NCBI GenBank assembly: GCA_033064195.1
Contig: JARBJD010000092.1
Span: 124,001 to 188,000, forward strand
Reading direction: 5' to 3'
Source of the DNA: Blattamonas nauphoetae
Lineage: Eukaryota > Preaxostyla > Oxymonadida
Length of the DNA: 64,000 nt
The notes below the pieces were generated by a model. That model made no database searches and had not been told where the DNA came from. It saw only the letters and a program-made list of their open reading frames with translations. The translations under genes and the position numbers were made by a program. Below are positions 1 through 10,764 of this stretch, piece after piece. Position 1 is the first letter of the stretch, and each line of letters starts with the position of its first letter.

Positions 1-484
1 TCACAGCTTTAGGTTCCAATGGTGAACCCTTCTTGACAAAATGACCAATGTTGTGCTTGCTGGTCATATTAAGGTTGTGGATATGTCTTGGGGCCATCTC
101 AGGAAAGATCCAAGAAAAGACGTGCAGAATAGTGATAGATTGGAATCATGAAAGTCGAGAAAAGAAGATAATGGTGACGTTGTGGATGGAGCTCTTGGCG
201 TGTTTGCGGACTCTCTTGATTTCATTGTGATGGGTTCTACTGTTTTGGTTGTGGTTAGTGTGGTTCATAGATTTGGCCGTTATCACTGTGAGGGAGAAAA
301 AAGGCGACAGCGAGGTGAGAGGGAGTAAAGACATCTCACGGTTCATTTTATCGGTAGGAAGGTGATACAAGACGAGAGAATACACTCCATGAATTCCATG
401 GAGCGGGAAACATAGCTGAAATCTTGTTCACTAGGTATACTTTGATTTATGGGATGACCAGAATGACCAATTGGTAACTTGCCA
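1..484. other. upstream region without an assignable gene
   Basis: Only short open frames (up to 79 aa, either strand) lie here, and none has a recognisable domain or a convincing splice structure. The segment precedes the receptor pseudokinase start and presumably holds its 5' region. I see no clear promoter motif. Confidence 0.4.
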
Positions 485-3400
485 ATGAACGGCGTCCTTG
501 TCATTGTCCAGGTCCTCCTTTCAGCACAATCTCAATCCCAAACTGGCTTATCTGCATTCACATCCAATATCAACACATTTTATGACCATCAAGTCAACGA
601 AGATCACCGACATCACGAAATCCAGCTCGATGATGATTTCGTGATTTCTTCCACCATCCAGATTTGGGCGGAAGGCTTTTCTTTGAAGGGTAATGATGCT
701 GTGTTAATGTTCCCACCGAATCATGAAGCCCATTCCAAGCCCAATCCTTCATCCGAAGTTCAAAGCCAAACAAGAATCAGGCAAACTAACACCCGAAAGC
801 AGAACAGCCGATCAGGAACAACATCATATTTCATGTTTGATGTTTCAAATAGCACGTTTTCGGTGAGTGAAGTCCATGTGATGTGTGATTCAGAAAACAA
901 CGGCTTCTGCTTGGTTTCAGGCTCCACTGTCCACTTTTCATCCAGTTCGATCACATCAAACGGGATATCATCCCCATTCATGACCAGAATTGGATTGATA
1001 GACGAGAAGTCAGCGTCAACCATTGTTCTTTCGTCAATCACTCACCTCTCGAACTCTGCCTCCCTGCCTCCTCTCGTTGGACTTTTCCACATGTCGCCAT
1101 GGCTGGTTGTCGATTGTTCCCCAGAAACATCTTCTTTCCTGCCAAATCAACAAAACAGGATTTCGATCTTTGGAACTGGCCTCACTTTCGAATCGACGTC
1201 ACTTTCGCCAGGAACTGGCCCTCTCTTCTCGTTTGGTCTGGCTGATCATGCATCATCCCTACCTGCCCTTGGAAACGATGTCGAAATGGAGACAAGTCTC
1301 TCCTCGTCGTCTTTTGTCAACATGACTTCCTCTCTTCGCTGTTCGTCGTCTGGACAGCTGTTCGGGAGTGAAGTGTCCCAGCGAGTGATCGGCTGTTCAA
1401 TATCTCACAGCAATAATCATGATTCGGGGACAGGAATGCTGGATGCGAATGTGGGAGGGAGTCTTGTTTGCCTGAACTCGTCTTTCTCGGACTGCCAACG
1501 AGCTTCAAACGAACCCAAAGACTTCATCAACGAAAACATCACCCAAACTCACATCGGCCGTCTGAACAACGTCCCCGCCGGCTTCACCTCAGTCTCGTAC
1601 ACCCTCTGCACATTCAACACGATGGCAGTGAAGGTAGGGGACAACCTGTATGGCGGGGGAGCCATATTCATTTCCAACAAACCCTCGCCCCTCACAGTCG
1701 AGAAGTGCTTCTTCCACAAATGCAGCTGCACGGGGACGAAGGACGATGGAGGAGCGATTTGTTATGTCCGGACAAAGACGGCGAAACAACCAGTCTCGAT
1801 TTTCGACTCCTCTTTCACAGAATGCACCGCTCTTGGACGTGGGAGCTGTTGCGGTGGTGTAGCGTTCATATCTTCTCCATTGTCGATCACCATCGAGAAC
1901 TGCTTCTTTGAACAATGCCAAGCTGAGTACGACGGCGCTCTTTATCTCAACGACGCTCCGGTCGCCCTCTCAAACTGTGCATTTGTGTTGTGCTCGGCGG
2001 ATAGCTACGCGGGGGGAATGCGGATAATTGGCACGCAATCGGTTGATCTCGAATATCTGCAGTTTAGAGGCTGTTCATCGGGTTTGGCACCTCTGGGGAA
2101 AGATCTTTACTTTGACACACTGGCATCGACTCAGATCACTTCGGAAATGATCGAATTTTGTGACTCTACTTCTGGGTCTCCCAATGTTTATTTCAAAACC
2201 GATCCAATCTCCAACGAACTTCTCATTCCGCAGATCGCATCAACCATCTCCATCATTTCCATGTCTGTCGTCTTCAGTGAGACTCAAGCCGTCGTGACTG
2301 TGTCAACAGAATCAGCGATCAAAGGCTCGATGGGACTTCTGCTGGATGGATCGAATGTGCCTCGACTCGTGCATATTGTGTTCGGAAGCGGAGAAACGAC
2401 ATCATCGACAGGACAAGCAACTGTCACGTCCGGAGCGAGTGGAATGCTGCCAAATGCGACATACATTCCTCGTTCAGCAGTGATTGTCGGCCATGAAATC
2501 CCGCTCCCGTCATTCATTGCTCAAGCCGAAGCCACACTTCTGGATTCCAACACAACAGAAATCGTTGTTCGTGGAAAGGATCTTGTGGAAGGGAGTTATT
2601 GGATGGAAGTGTGGAAGGGATCGACGAAATGGAACATCTCGCTGGAATGGCAAGACTCGTCGACTCTGAAAGGAACAGCGCCTCTCTACCCTTCCACAGC
2701 AGATGGACGGCTGGATTGGTTAACAAAATACGAAGTGCGGAAAGTTGTTTGGAAACAAGATCAACAACCAGAAGAAGCAATTGTGTGTTGTAATATAATC
2801 ACATTCACAACACCAGACGAACCAGCTCGGATTGAAGATGTGGATTGCCATCTGAACGGAGTTCGAGACATGGCTGTGGTGGAGTTGGAAGGGGTTCAGT
2901 TTGTCTCTCTTGGACAGACTGCAGTGATTTTGGGAGATTCTGGGCAAATCTCATCGTCTGGACCGATCTTCGATGTGACATCGACGAAATGTTTTGTAAG
3001 ATTCTTGATTGGGGAAGAGGAGAACAGCACCCATGTGGTCTTTGGAGGACGATATCAACTTGTTTCAGTTGGATCGGGTGACAATGGTATTCTGGTGAAC
3101 GAAAATCTCTTCGTCGACGTTCCTCTTCCTTCCACAATCACGAAGATCGATGTTCCTGTGTCGACGTCGTCCTCGTCGTTCGTACTGTCAGTTGAAGGAA
3201 CATATCTTCCTTCTGGGTCGACATTTGAGGTAGTTCTGAACTCATCTCATTCATTCAGTGTGATATTCTCTTCAGACACCGCTGGGAAATCGTCACCGAT
3301 CGCGATTGGAGGAGCAGGACAGTTGAAATACGACACACCCTACGATCTCTCATCAGTGACACAGAAAGTGGATGGGAAGGAGGATCGAGTCGTTTTTTAC

Positions 3401-6400
3401 TCAGTTACGTCGTTCACCACTCCAGCTGGACCGACTCTTTCCTCACTTTCATGTTCACTCGATCCTTCTGACCCAGATTTCTTCGTCCTCTCGCTGACCA
3501 CCTCTCTGATGCCAGCCGAAGACTTCCTCCTTCTCGTGACCAACACTGCCTCTTCGTCAGAGGCTGTGTCCATCACTGTTCCCTCTGCCTCGCTCGCATC
3601 TGGCTCATTGAGAGTGGAGGTGTACAACAAAACAGGTTCTCTTCGATACGACTCGTGCTATTCAGTTTCTTCGATGACCAGCTCTGTCTCGTCAGTTGTG
3701 GCAGTTGTGGCAGTTGTCTCCGCACAACCATTCCCCACGCCGGGCTCGCCAGCTCGGATTGTGGAAGTGAAAAGTGATTTGGGAGGAGAATCTGAGAAAT
3801 CAGCAATTGTGAAGATTTCTGGAGTCTCTTTGGTGGGCGAGAAGACCTTCACTCTCTACCTGACCCGAATCATCTCTGAAAATGAGCTGAGTGAAGATGT
3901 GGTGGAGATCACAGGCACGTTGAGAGGAGATTTGGAATCGTCATCGCACACTCTGACAATCCTGCTTTTCGGCAATCCAGACTCTCTTCTCGCGTATGGC
4001 TGCTCGTATCGTGTGACCGACTTCTCAGTGACAGGAATGCCGTCGAAAGTGGACGACAATGTGAATTTCCGTGTTCCTGATGAACCGCCTCGAATTGTGT
4101 CGATTGAGAGCAGAAAACTGAACAAAGAGCGAACGAAGGTGGAAGTTGTGATGATCGGCCGAGCACTGAAATCCGGATTGGGGAAAGTTGGGTTGATGGG
4201 CGAACATGGCGTCATCGACTCTTTGGAAGACGTGGTCGTGATGAACGAGACTCACTGCTCAGCTAACTTTTCGACAGGAGAAGAACAGGACGTGGACAAA
4301 GTGAAATTTGGGGGAGAATACACTCTGCTTCGCTCAGCCTCGTCGGCCAGCGGATTCCATGTTGAAGAGACGCTGATGACAGTTCCCTGTCGTCCAAAAG
4401 TGACGAAGATGGAGTTCTCATTCTCCAACTTACTGAACACGAGCTGTCGAGTCTCGCTGTCTGGAACAGACCTCGTTGTTGGGAGTGTCGTTCGTGTGAC
4501 TTTGACGTCTTCTCTCTCGTTCTCCGCCACAATCACCTCCAAGACCGAAGGATTGTCAGAAGAGATGCCGATTGGATGGTCAGATTCGCTTCAGTTCAAC
4601 ACGAAATACACAATCACATCGATCGCCCCACTTGATGAGGAAGGAGCCACTTTGTTCGATGATGACGTTTCAGACACAACTGGATTGTCATCTTCCGAAT
4701 TATTCATCTTCACCGATTCTGGCTCATCGTCAGACACGAGTCTGTTCTGTGGAGAGCGTTCTCGGCCTTGTGCGTCGATTGGAGTTGGATGGAAGAATGC
4801 GGAAGGAGTTGGGATTGGTCGAGTGAGTTTTGGGATCATCGACTCATCGTCACTGTCGACTCGGATTGTGGTTTCTTCTGGGATGCATGTTCTTGTGACG
4901 AATGGAAGCCAGACTGAGCCGACTCTTCGCATTCCTTCCTCTGCTTCGTCATCATCATCAGTGTTGTCAAACGAAGATAACGCGGCTCTGATTGTTGCTC
5001 GTGATTCATTCTTCGAGATCCGTCATGTGAATGTTGTGCTTGATTCCCAACCGTCGTCATTCCACCTCGTCTCTTCGACAGACTCGACGATCATTTTGAA
5101 AGACGCCTCTCTTCATAGCAAAACGACTCCAGCTTCATCAAACTCCGAAGGATTGTGTCATTGGGAGACAGGACTACTTTTGCTTACAAACAGCACCTCA
5201 ACGGTGGAAGGGGCGAAGTTGACGCACCTGTCATGTGGAGGAGTGAACATGAAGAACGGTTCTTTGACGCTGATATCACCGACATTCTCAAACAATTCGC
5301 CTAGCCATCCTTCATTTCCATCACTTCGTAGAAACATCCACTGTTCGGAAGGAGGAATGATCGAGATTGATGGAACAATGAACGGGGATGGATCAAAAGA
5401 TTCCCCATCGGCATGGATCTCTTCAGACGATTGCACGATCATTGGGAAGGAAGAGGTCGCGAGAGCACCCATGTTCATCCCTTCGCTCAACACGGACGCG
5501 ACATCAGTGAAGCAGATATCGGACAAGATTGGGATCTCGCTTGTTGGGACACTGTTGATTCCGTGTGGACTTGGAGTTGAGGTTCGAGAATGGGATGAGA
5601 AAGTTCAGAAATATGGAAAGAATGTGACAGTTTCGTTGACAGAATTGAACACGACAGCCTTCACCGAAACAGGAGTGTCTCTTGAAATGAATGTGTCGGA
5701 TTGGAAGTCAAGACTGGATTGGACGATGGAATGGCGAGCTCGACTGTGGTTTGGGAAGGATGAGACGTCTGGGAACGAGATTGTTGTGAAGATGAGTTCG
5801 GCAGCAGCGAAGAAGGCACAAGCACTTGAAACAGCGCGAAAGACACTTCCTTGGCTGATTCCTGTGATTGTGGTTGTGTTTTGTGTGTTTTTGATTGTTG
5901 TGATTGTGGTTTGTTGTCGAGCTCATCAGAAGAAGAACGGAAAGAAAAGCGGGATGGTGCAGAAAGAAGAACTGGCGGTTCAGGAAGTGGATGAGAAAGA
6001 CGAGTCGCTGGGGATTGAGCGGATGGAAGGTGTGAATGCCGAAGTGGTTGTTCTTCAAGAAAGGAACACTCACAAAATCATCGACAACAACGTACCCACC
6101 TCAGTCGGGACGTGGCCAACTGGACACCCAATTGACACGATGGACTCGAACCCGAATAGACGCGACCCGCAACTTGTTGAAATTCGAGAAGTCATCCGCT
6201 GTGACGGGCCGAAGACAGAAGTGGTGACAGTGAATGCAAACGACACTCTGTTCAACCGACTCCACAGACAGACGGAACAAGGACTGGACAAGCCGCGACT
6301 GGTTCAGATGCTGACCCGAGGCCTGGTGCAGCTTGCTCGACAGAATCCCCGCTTGCCGCTGCTGACTCAACTGTCGCCGTTGTGGGTGTTTTTGGATGCT

Positions 6401-6931
6401 GACGACACTCCGCTGTTCCAAGTGAATGATGTGAAGAAGAAGGAAGCCGAACCACAATTGGAACCATCAGCTGCTTTTTTTCGTGAATCATATTTAGCTT
6501 CTCTGAGCAACCAAACCCTCTTGTCAGACTTTCAAAGACAGGATGGATCAGTGAACCAGAATTCATTGAACTCGAGAAACCAGAAGGAAGGAGAGAGATG
6601 GAGAGCGCCAGAAGTAGTGGAGAAGAAAGGAGAGATCAACGATTCGAAAGCGGCAGTTTTTAGTCTTGGCCTGCTGTTGTGGGAAATCGAGACTGGTCAA
6701 GTGCCGTTCGCAGAGCAGGATGGAGTGAATGCTCAGCGTCAGGTTGGAATTGGGGTGCTGCCTGAAATGGAGACGTGGACCGAAGAATGGAAAGTGAATC
6801 TGATCCGAAGCTGTCTGAATCTGTCACCCGACGACCGACCGACGTTGGACTCGATTGTGCAATTGCTGGACTCACACTTGGCTGATGAAAAAGGAGGAAA
6901 GGGACAAGAACCGAATGGGATGGAAGCATGA
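485..6931 (+). CDS. beta-helix receptor pseudokinase, single-pass membrane protein
   Basis: Open frame of 2148 aa. The frame opens at a TTG at 479, but the first ATG is at 485 and starts a signal-peptide-like stretch (MNGVLVIVQVLLSAQSQSQ), so I chose 485. Residues about 100-600 are Ser/Thr-rich with parallel beta-helix repeats of the chlamydial Pmp kind (GGAIFISN, VEKCFFHKC, IENCFFEQC). Residues about 600-1420 hold several Ig/IPT-like modules, each with a P-[AP]-R-I or P-K-[IV]-like start and an FxxxYT or YDLSSV end. A CGERSRPCASI motif follows near 1420. One membrane helix lies at about 1788-1814 (LPWLIPVIVVVFCVFLIVVI), followed by a basic stop-transfer. The cytoplasmic tail keeps the C-lobe of a tyrosine-kinase-like fold (WRAPEV, FSLGLLLWEIETGQVPF, LSPDDRPTL), but I find no VAIK lysine, HRD or DFG. 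It is therefore probably a pseudokinase used in sensing or scaffolding at the cell surface. The ligand is unknown. No intron is needed. Confidence 0.85.
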   Translation: MNGVLVIVQVLLSAQSQSQTGLSAFTSNINTFYDHQVNEDHRHHEIQLDDDFVISSTIQIWAEGFSLKGNDAVLMFPPNHEAHSKPNPSSEVQSQTRIRQTNTRKQNSRSGTTSYFMFDVSNSTFSVSEVHVMCDSENNGFCLVSGSTVHFSSSSITSNGISSPFMTRIGLIDEKSASTIVLSSITHLSNSASLPPLVGLFHMSPWLVVDCSPETSSFLPNQQNRISIFGTGLTFESTSLSPGTGPLFSFGLADHASSLPALGNDVEMETSLSSSSFVNMTSSLRCSSSGQLFGSEVSQRVIGCSISHSNNHDSGTGMLDANVGGSLVCLNSSFSDCQRASNEPKDFINENITQTHIGRLNNVPAGFTSVSYTLCTFNTMAVKVGDNLYGGGAIFISNKPSPLTVEKCFFHKCSCTGTKDDGGAICYVRTKTAKQPVSIFDSSFTECTALGRGSCCGGVAFISSPLSITIENCFFEQCQAEYDGALYLNDAPVALSNCAFVLCSADSYAGGMRIIGTQSVDLEYLQFRGCSSGLAPLGKDLYFDTLASTQITSEMIEFCDSTSGSPNVYFKTDPISNELLIPQIASTISIISMSVVFSETQAVVTVSTESAIKGSMGLLLDGSNVPRLVHIVFGSGETTSSTGQATVTSGASGMLPNATYIPRSAVIVGHEIPLPSFIAQAEATLLDSNTTEIVVRGKDLVEGSYWMEVWKGSTKWNISLEWQDSSTLKGTAPLYPSTADGRLDWLTKYEVRKVVWKQDQQPEEAIVCCNIITFTTPDEPARIEDVDCHLNGVRDMAVVELEGVQFVSLGQTAVILGDSGQISSSGPIFDVTSTKCFVRFLIGEEENSTHVVFGGRYQLVSVGSGDNGILVNENLFVDVPLPSTITKIDVPVSTSSSSFVLSVEGTYLPSGSTFEVVLNSSHSFSVIFSSDTAGKSSPIAIGGAGQLKYDTPYDLSSVTQKVDGKEDRVVFYSVTSFTTPAGPTLSSLSCSLDPSDPDFFVLSLTTSLMPAEDFLLLVTNTASSSEAVSITVPSASLASGSLRVEVYNKTGSLRYDSCYSVSSMTSSVSSVVAVVAVVSAQPFPTPGSPARIVEVKSDLGGESEKSAIVKISGVSLVGEKTFTLYLTRIISENELSEDVVEITGTLRGDLESSSHTLTILLFGNPDSLLAYGCSYRVTDFSVTGMPSKVDDNVNFRVPDEPPRIVSIESRKLNKERTKVEVVMIGRALKSGLGKVGLMGEHGVIDSLEDVVVMNETHCSANFSTGEEQDVDKVKFGGEYTLLRSASSASGFHVEETLMTVPCRPKVTKMEFSFSNLLNTSCRVSLSGTDLVVGSVVRVTLTSSLSFSATITSKTEGLSEEMPIGWSDSLQFNTKYTITSIAPLDEEGATLFDDDVSDTTGLSSSELFIFTDSGSSSDTSLFCGERSRPCASIGVGWKNAEGVGIGRVSFGIIDSSSLSTRIVVSSGMHVLVTNGSQTEPTLRIPSSASSSSSVLSNEDNAALIVARDSFFEIRHVNVVLDSQPSSFHLVSSTDSTIILKDASLHSKTTPASSNSEGLCHWETGLLLLTNSTSTVEGAKLTHLSCGGVNMKNGSLTLISPTFSNNSPSHPSFPSLRRNIHCSEGGMIEIDGTMNGDGSKDSPSAWISSDDCTIIGKEEVARAPMFIPSLNTDATSVKQISDKIGISLVGTLLIPCGLGVEVREWDEKVQKYGKNVTVSLTELNTTAFTETGVSLEMNVSDWKSRLDWTMEWRARLWFGKDETSGNEIVVKMSSAAAKKAQALETARKTLPWLIPVIVVVFCVFLIVVIVVCCRAHQKKNGKKSGMVQKEELAVQEVDEKDESLGIERMEGVNAEVVVLQERNTHKIIDNNVPTSVGTWPTGHPIDTMDSNPNRRDPQLVEIREVIRCDGPKTEVVTVNANDTLFNRLHRQTEQGLDKPRLVQMLTRGLVQLARQNPRLPLLTQLSPLWVFLDADDTPLFQVNDVKKKEAEPQLEPSAAFFRESYLASLSNQTLLSDFQRQDGSVNQNSLNSRNQKEGERWRAPEVVEKKGEINDSKAAVFSLGLLLWEIETGQVPFAEQDGVNAQRQVGIGVLPEMETWTEEWKVNLIRSCLNLSPDDRPTLDSIVQLLDSHLADEKGGKGQEPNGMEA

Positions 6932-7593
6932 ACGGTCTGTCATTCGATCGACACTTCGCAGGATGTCTTCATTTTCATGTCACGAACTGGACCTTTGGGC
7001 CCTTCTGAAGATCGTTGCTGATTTCGGAGTTGTTCCAGTCGTCCTCACCTCATCACATTCACCACTCACACGTCACACTGGACAGGTCATCACCTTATTT
7101 GACCCATCCAGTGCCACTTCACTCAGACACAGTAGAATGCAGACATCGTTGAAGAGGAACACGTCACTATCTTCACAGTCAGCATTCGACTTCTTGCTCC
7201 TCTCACTCCTTATCCATGTCACCCACAGTGTTTGTGAGATCAATGCTGTGGTCTTATTTCCTTTCTGAAGTTTGAGTTGTCCTAATTTCTCTTTCTCTTG
7301 TTTGTTTTTGCTTCGAAATGAAACTTGCCGGAATTTATTTCCTTTTTCTGACCTTTTCACAAACACGCACATCACTCTCAGCAATTTTTTAGTCATTCAT
7401 TCTCGCTTTTGTTCTTTTCTTTGGCTAATTCTCGAATAAATCTCGTTTTGATAAACAAAATCACTTTCATAAGCTCACATCTATTATCCTGATCAGATTC
7501 TGAAGGGACAGACTCTCATTCACAATTGTGACGGTCTGAACAATCTGTTGTGGTTTGATCACGATTGCCCAGTATATACTCGCTTCTCGGTCG
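6932..7593. other. intergenic region between receptor and kinase
   Basis: The short frames here (137 aa or less) look like chance. The segment has T-rich stretches after the receptor stop and must hold the 3' end of the receptor and the 5' region of the next gene. Nothing else is recognised. Confidence 0.4.
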
Positions 7594-10188
7594 ATGACAG
7601 ACCTTGTGAAAGTTCCTGAGGGATGTATGTATTGGTTTTCGTACTTCATTATCATTAATACTCCACATCTATTCTCAGATGAGTTCGTCAAAATCATCAG
7701 CTCCGGAGGGTTTGGGAGTGTTGTGGAAATGCGAGAAAATGCTACGAAGAATCACTATGCAGGAAAAATGATACAGTGCCTCACTGAAACAGACAAACAA
7801 CGGATTGACCGCGAAGTTAATCGACTTAAGATGTTTGCTCATCCGTGGATCGTGAAATTTAAGGAAGTTGTCTCGATGGACAACACGAAAGTGATTGTGA
7901 TGGAACTGGGAGGGAAGTCTCTTGCAGCAATTGTTTCGGAATATGCAGCATGTGGTGAGAGAATGCCTCGAAATGTTTGAACTTTGATCATTGATTTCTT
8001 GTGATTCATTCATTTTGTATTGTTTTCTTCACATAAGGACTATAGGACGCTTTCATTTTCCGCTTGTTTGTCTTCTCTGCGTGATTTCTTGTTTTCTTGA
8101 GGTTGTTTATCGTGTGATGGAAGATATGTCGTCAGCGTTGGAAGCAATTCACAATCACCCCACAGGACGGACTGCGCACAGGGATATCAAAATGGAGAAC
8201 ATTCTTTCGTGTTCAGGGGGACACTTCAAGCTCTGTCTGTCGCTCATTCGTTCATTCATTTTTCGTGTCGTGTGGACTGTCTTGTGTTGTGTTTCAGGTG
8301 ATTTTGGAGCAGCAGAAGCCGAAGATGTGAGCAGCACCCGCACTGTGATGTCAATGCCATATGTCTCTCCAGAGCGTATGGAATCAGAAAGTGGAAAAGC
8401 GACGCCTGAAGCAGACGTGTGGGCTTTGGGAGTTGTGTTGTATCGACTGCTGTTTGGAGAGCCGCTTTTCAAGAGCACGAATCCAGCCCGGTTGATGAGA
8501 GACATCCTGTCGTTCAAAGTGTCGTTGATTGGGAGTGAGTGTGGAGAGGAAGAGCGAGCGTTGCTGATGCGAATGTTGGATCCTGTTTGCTCTCGTACTC
8601 TTCATCACTCCTCCTCCTCTCTTCTTCTTCTTCCTCTTTCTTCGTCTCTCTTCTTTATCTTACCTTTTCATCTCGTCCTTGTTCTTGTCCTTACAGGTGC
8701 CTGAGACTCGAATCACAAGTCGGCAGTTGTGTGCTGGACGATCCTTCCGATGCATTGCCAACACAACTGAGGCTGTGTGGTTGTTGAGCGACGCCGACAA
8801 AACGGAACTCTCGACGAAGATTCTGGACACTCAGACGAAACTGGACGCGGAGCACGCTGAACGAAGGAAGGAGCACGATGCTCATCTCAAAACGAAGCTG
8901 GTGTTGGAGAGAATTGAGAAAGAAGGCGGGATGAGTGGCGTTGTCGAAGATTTGATGAAACAGAACGATCGACTGAGAGTGTCGATGAAAGGGCAGTGGG
9001 AGGGCACATCGTCACTCCACACACTCGACCCCACGTCACACCAAGTCACTCCAACAATCCTGTCATCCAACCACATCGTTGAAGAAGTGACTCCGTTTTG
9101 GAGAACAGCCTTCACTCTTCCGCTGGACGAGGGCGAGTGGGAGCTCAAAATCAGAGCGACACAAAGCACAATGCAGAATGTGAGTGTGCCTCTTCCTTTT
9201 CACGATTTCCAGGTCTCGGGTTCCTCCAACACCCTCTCCCTCCAAACGCGACACAGATGGAGTGTGGGGCATACCACAGCGGGATCGGAGGGAATTTCAT
9301 TCTGTGGCATGGAAGGATGTGGAGAGAGGGGAAGGAGTTGAGACCAGCTGGGACGAACATGAGATGCCAAACGTTCGGACAGACAGCAGCGATTCGAGTG
9401 AACATGAGGACGAGAGAAGCTCGATTGTTTGTGGACGAGAAGGAACAGCCTGGGATCTTCACCGACATCCCTTCTCCTCTCTGCCTTGGAATCACGACAG
9501 GCGGAACACAGAAATCGGTTGAAGTGCTTCATTTGGAGAGAGTGGAGGGAGGGAAGAGAGGGTTGTTGGATGAGATCAGACTGTTGAGAGAGAAGAACGA
9601 GCGGATGAGACAATTGATGAGGACAGAATGGCCTGGAACAGAATCTCTCCAAACACTCGACGCATCATCGCACTCTCTCACCCCATCCACTCTCACACAA
9701 ACGATCCCACTCCCAGACAAGTCTTGGAGAACAGCCTTCACATTCCCAATTGACGAGGGGCATTGGGAACTCTGCGTTCGAGCATCATCAAATTCATTCA
9801 ACCAGATCAGTGTGTTCCTCTTCCCATCATCCTCTCATTCCTCTTTCCAGTCCTTGGCTTCCTCAAACACCCTCTTCCCATCGGAGCCACTCACCTCTCG
9901 TGTGTGCACTACCAAAGCGAGATTGGCGGGCACTTCGTTCTTTGGACAGGGCGAATGTGGAAGGCAGGTGTTGTGAAACCGTTTGGGATGAACAAAAAGT
10001 GCATGTCGATGGGTCAGACGGCAGCGATTCGAGTGAACATGAGGACGAGAGAAGCTCGACTGGTTGTGGACGAGGAGGAACAGCCTGGGGTCTTCACCGA
10101 CATTCCTTCTCCTCTCTGCCTCGGAATCACGACTGGCGGAGACACGAAATCTGTTGAAATTATGTGGATGAGACGCTATCGGGATTAA
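7594..10188 (+). CDS. protein kinase with C-terminal duplicated SPRY-like domains, seven exons
   Basis: Exons by GT-AG junctions and kept frame: 7594-7624, 7679-7974, 8102-8234, 8298-8584, 8697-9183, 9213-9809, 9851-10188, giving 722 aa. The 31-nt first exon and the 54-nt first intron have the same lengths in the paralogue at 40.28 kb; exons 3 and 4 (133 and 287 nt) also match. The kinase domain spans residues about 12-250: Gly-rich loop SSGGFGSV, Lys40 in YAGKM, AHRD with Asp137, DFG at 155-157 split by intron 3, YVSPER, and DVWALGVVLYRLLFGEPLF. All key catalytic residues are present, so activity is likely. A charged linker/coiled coil follows. Then come two SPRY-like units, each with a WRTAFTxPxDEGxWEL strand, a GQTAAIRVNMRTREARL strand and a DIPSPLCLGITTGG strand. 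Substrates are unknown. A NEK-like affinity is possible but not shown. Confidence 0.85.
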
Positions 10189-10764
10189 TTGTCCTTGAGA
10201 TGTGACTTTCTCGCGACTGAACCTTCATCATCGTTTGAACAACATTTCAAAGTAGTTCCAATGATAGTGAAGTGTAATCCAGAAACTTGGAGCGTTATCC
10301 AAGCAGCATCAATCAATTCTTGTCCATTTGTTCTCATCTCCTTTTCAATCTTAGAAGACGAGGGCGAGGACAGCGAGGAGGACAGCGATGATTGAGGCAA
10401 CCGTTTTCGATCCATCGAAGGTTATTCGATATCACCGAGAGTGAGCTGAGCCTTTCCTGCTGTGCCTTTCTTTGTCTTGGCATCGTTGAATACAAACCAC
10501 GCAGCATACAGGGTGGTCACCCAAAACTTGGTCGGACATTTTCTCGCGTTTCAACAGGAATCATGGTTTGATTCTTTTTGTGACTGTTCATTTCATCATT
10601 TTGCATTCTATGCTTGTTTTTCATTTTTTTGAAAAAAATGGTTCAACTTAGACTTTTGTGGTTTGATCCTTCCCATCATATGTCCTCAACTGAATTTCGT
10701 ATTCGAGATCGGACTTTAATAGAATTTTGCTGGAGAATGCAGCTTCATTACAAAGAAGCTCATT

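Noticed and set aside
479-484. TTG start of the 2150-aa frame
   Set aside because: A nuclear eukaryotic gene should start at ATG; the ATG at 485 begins a good signal peptide.
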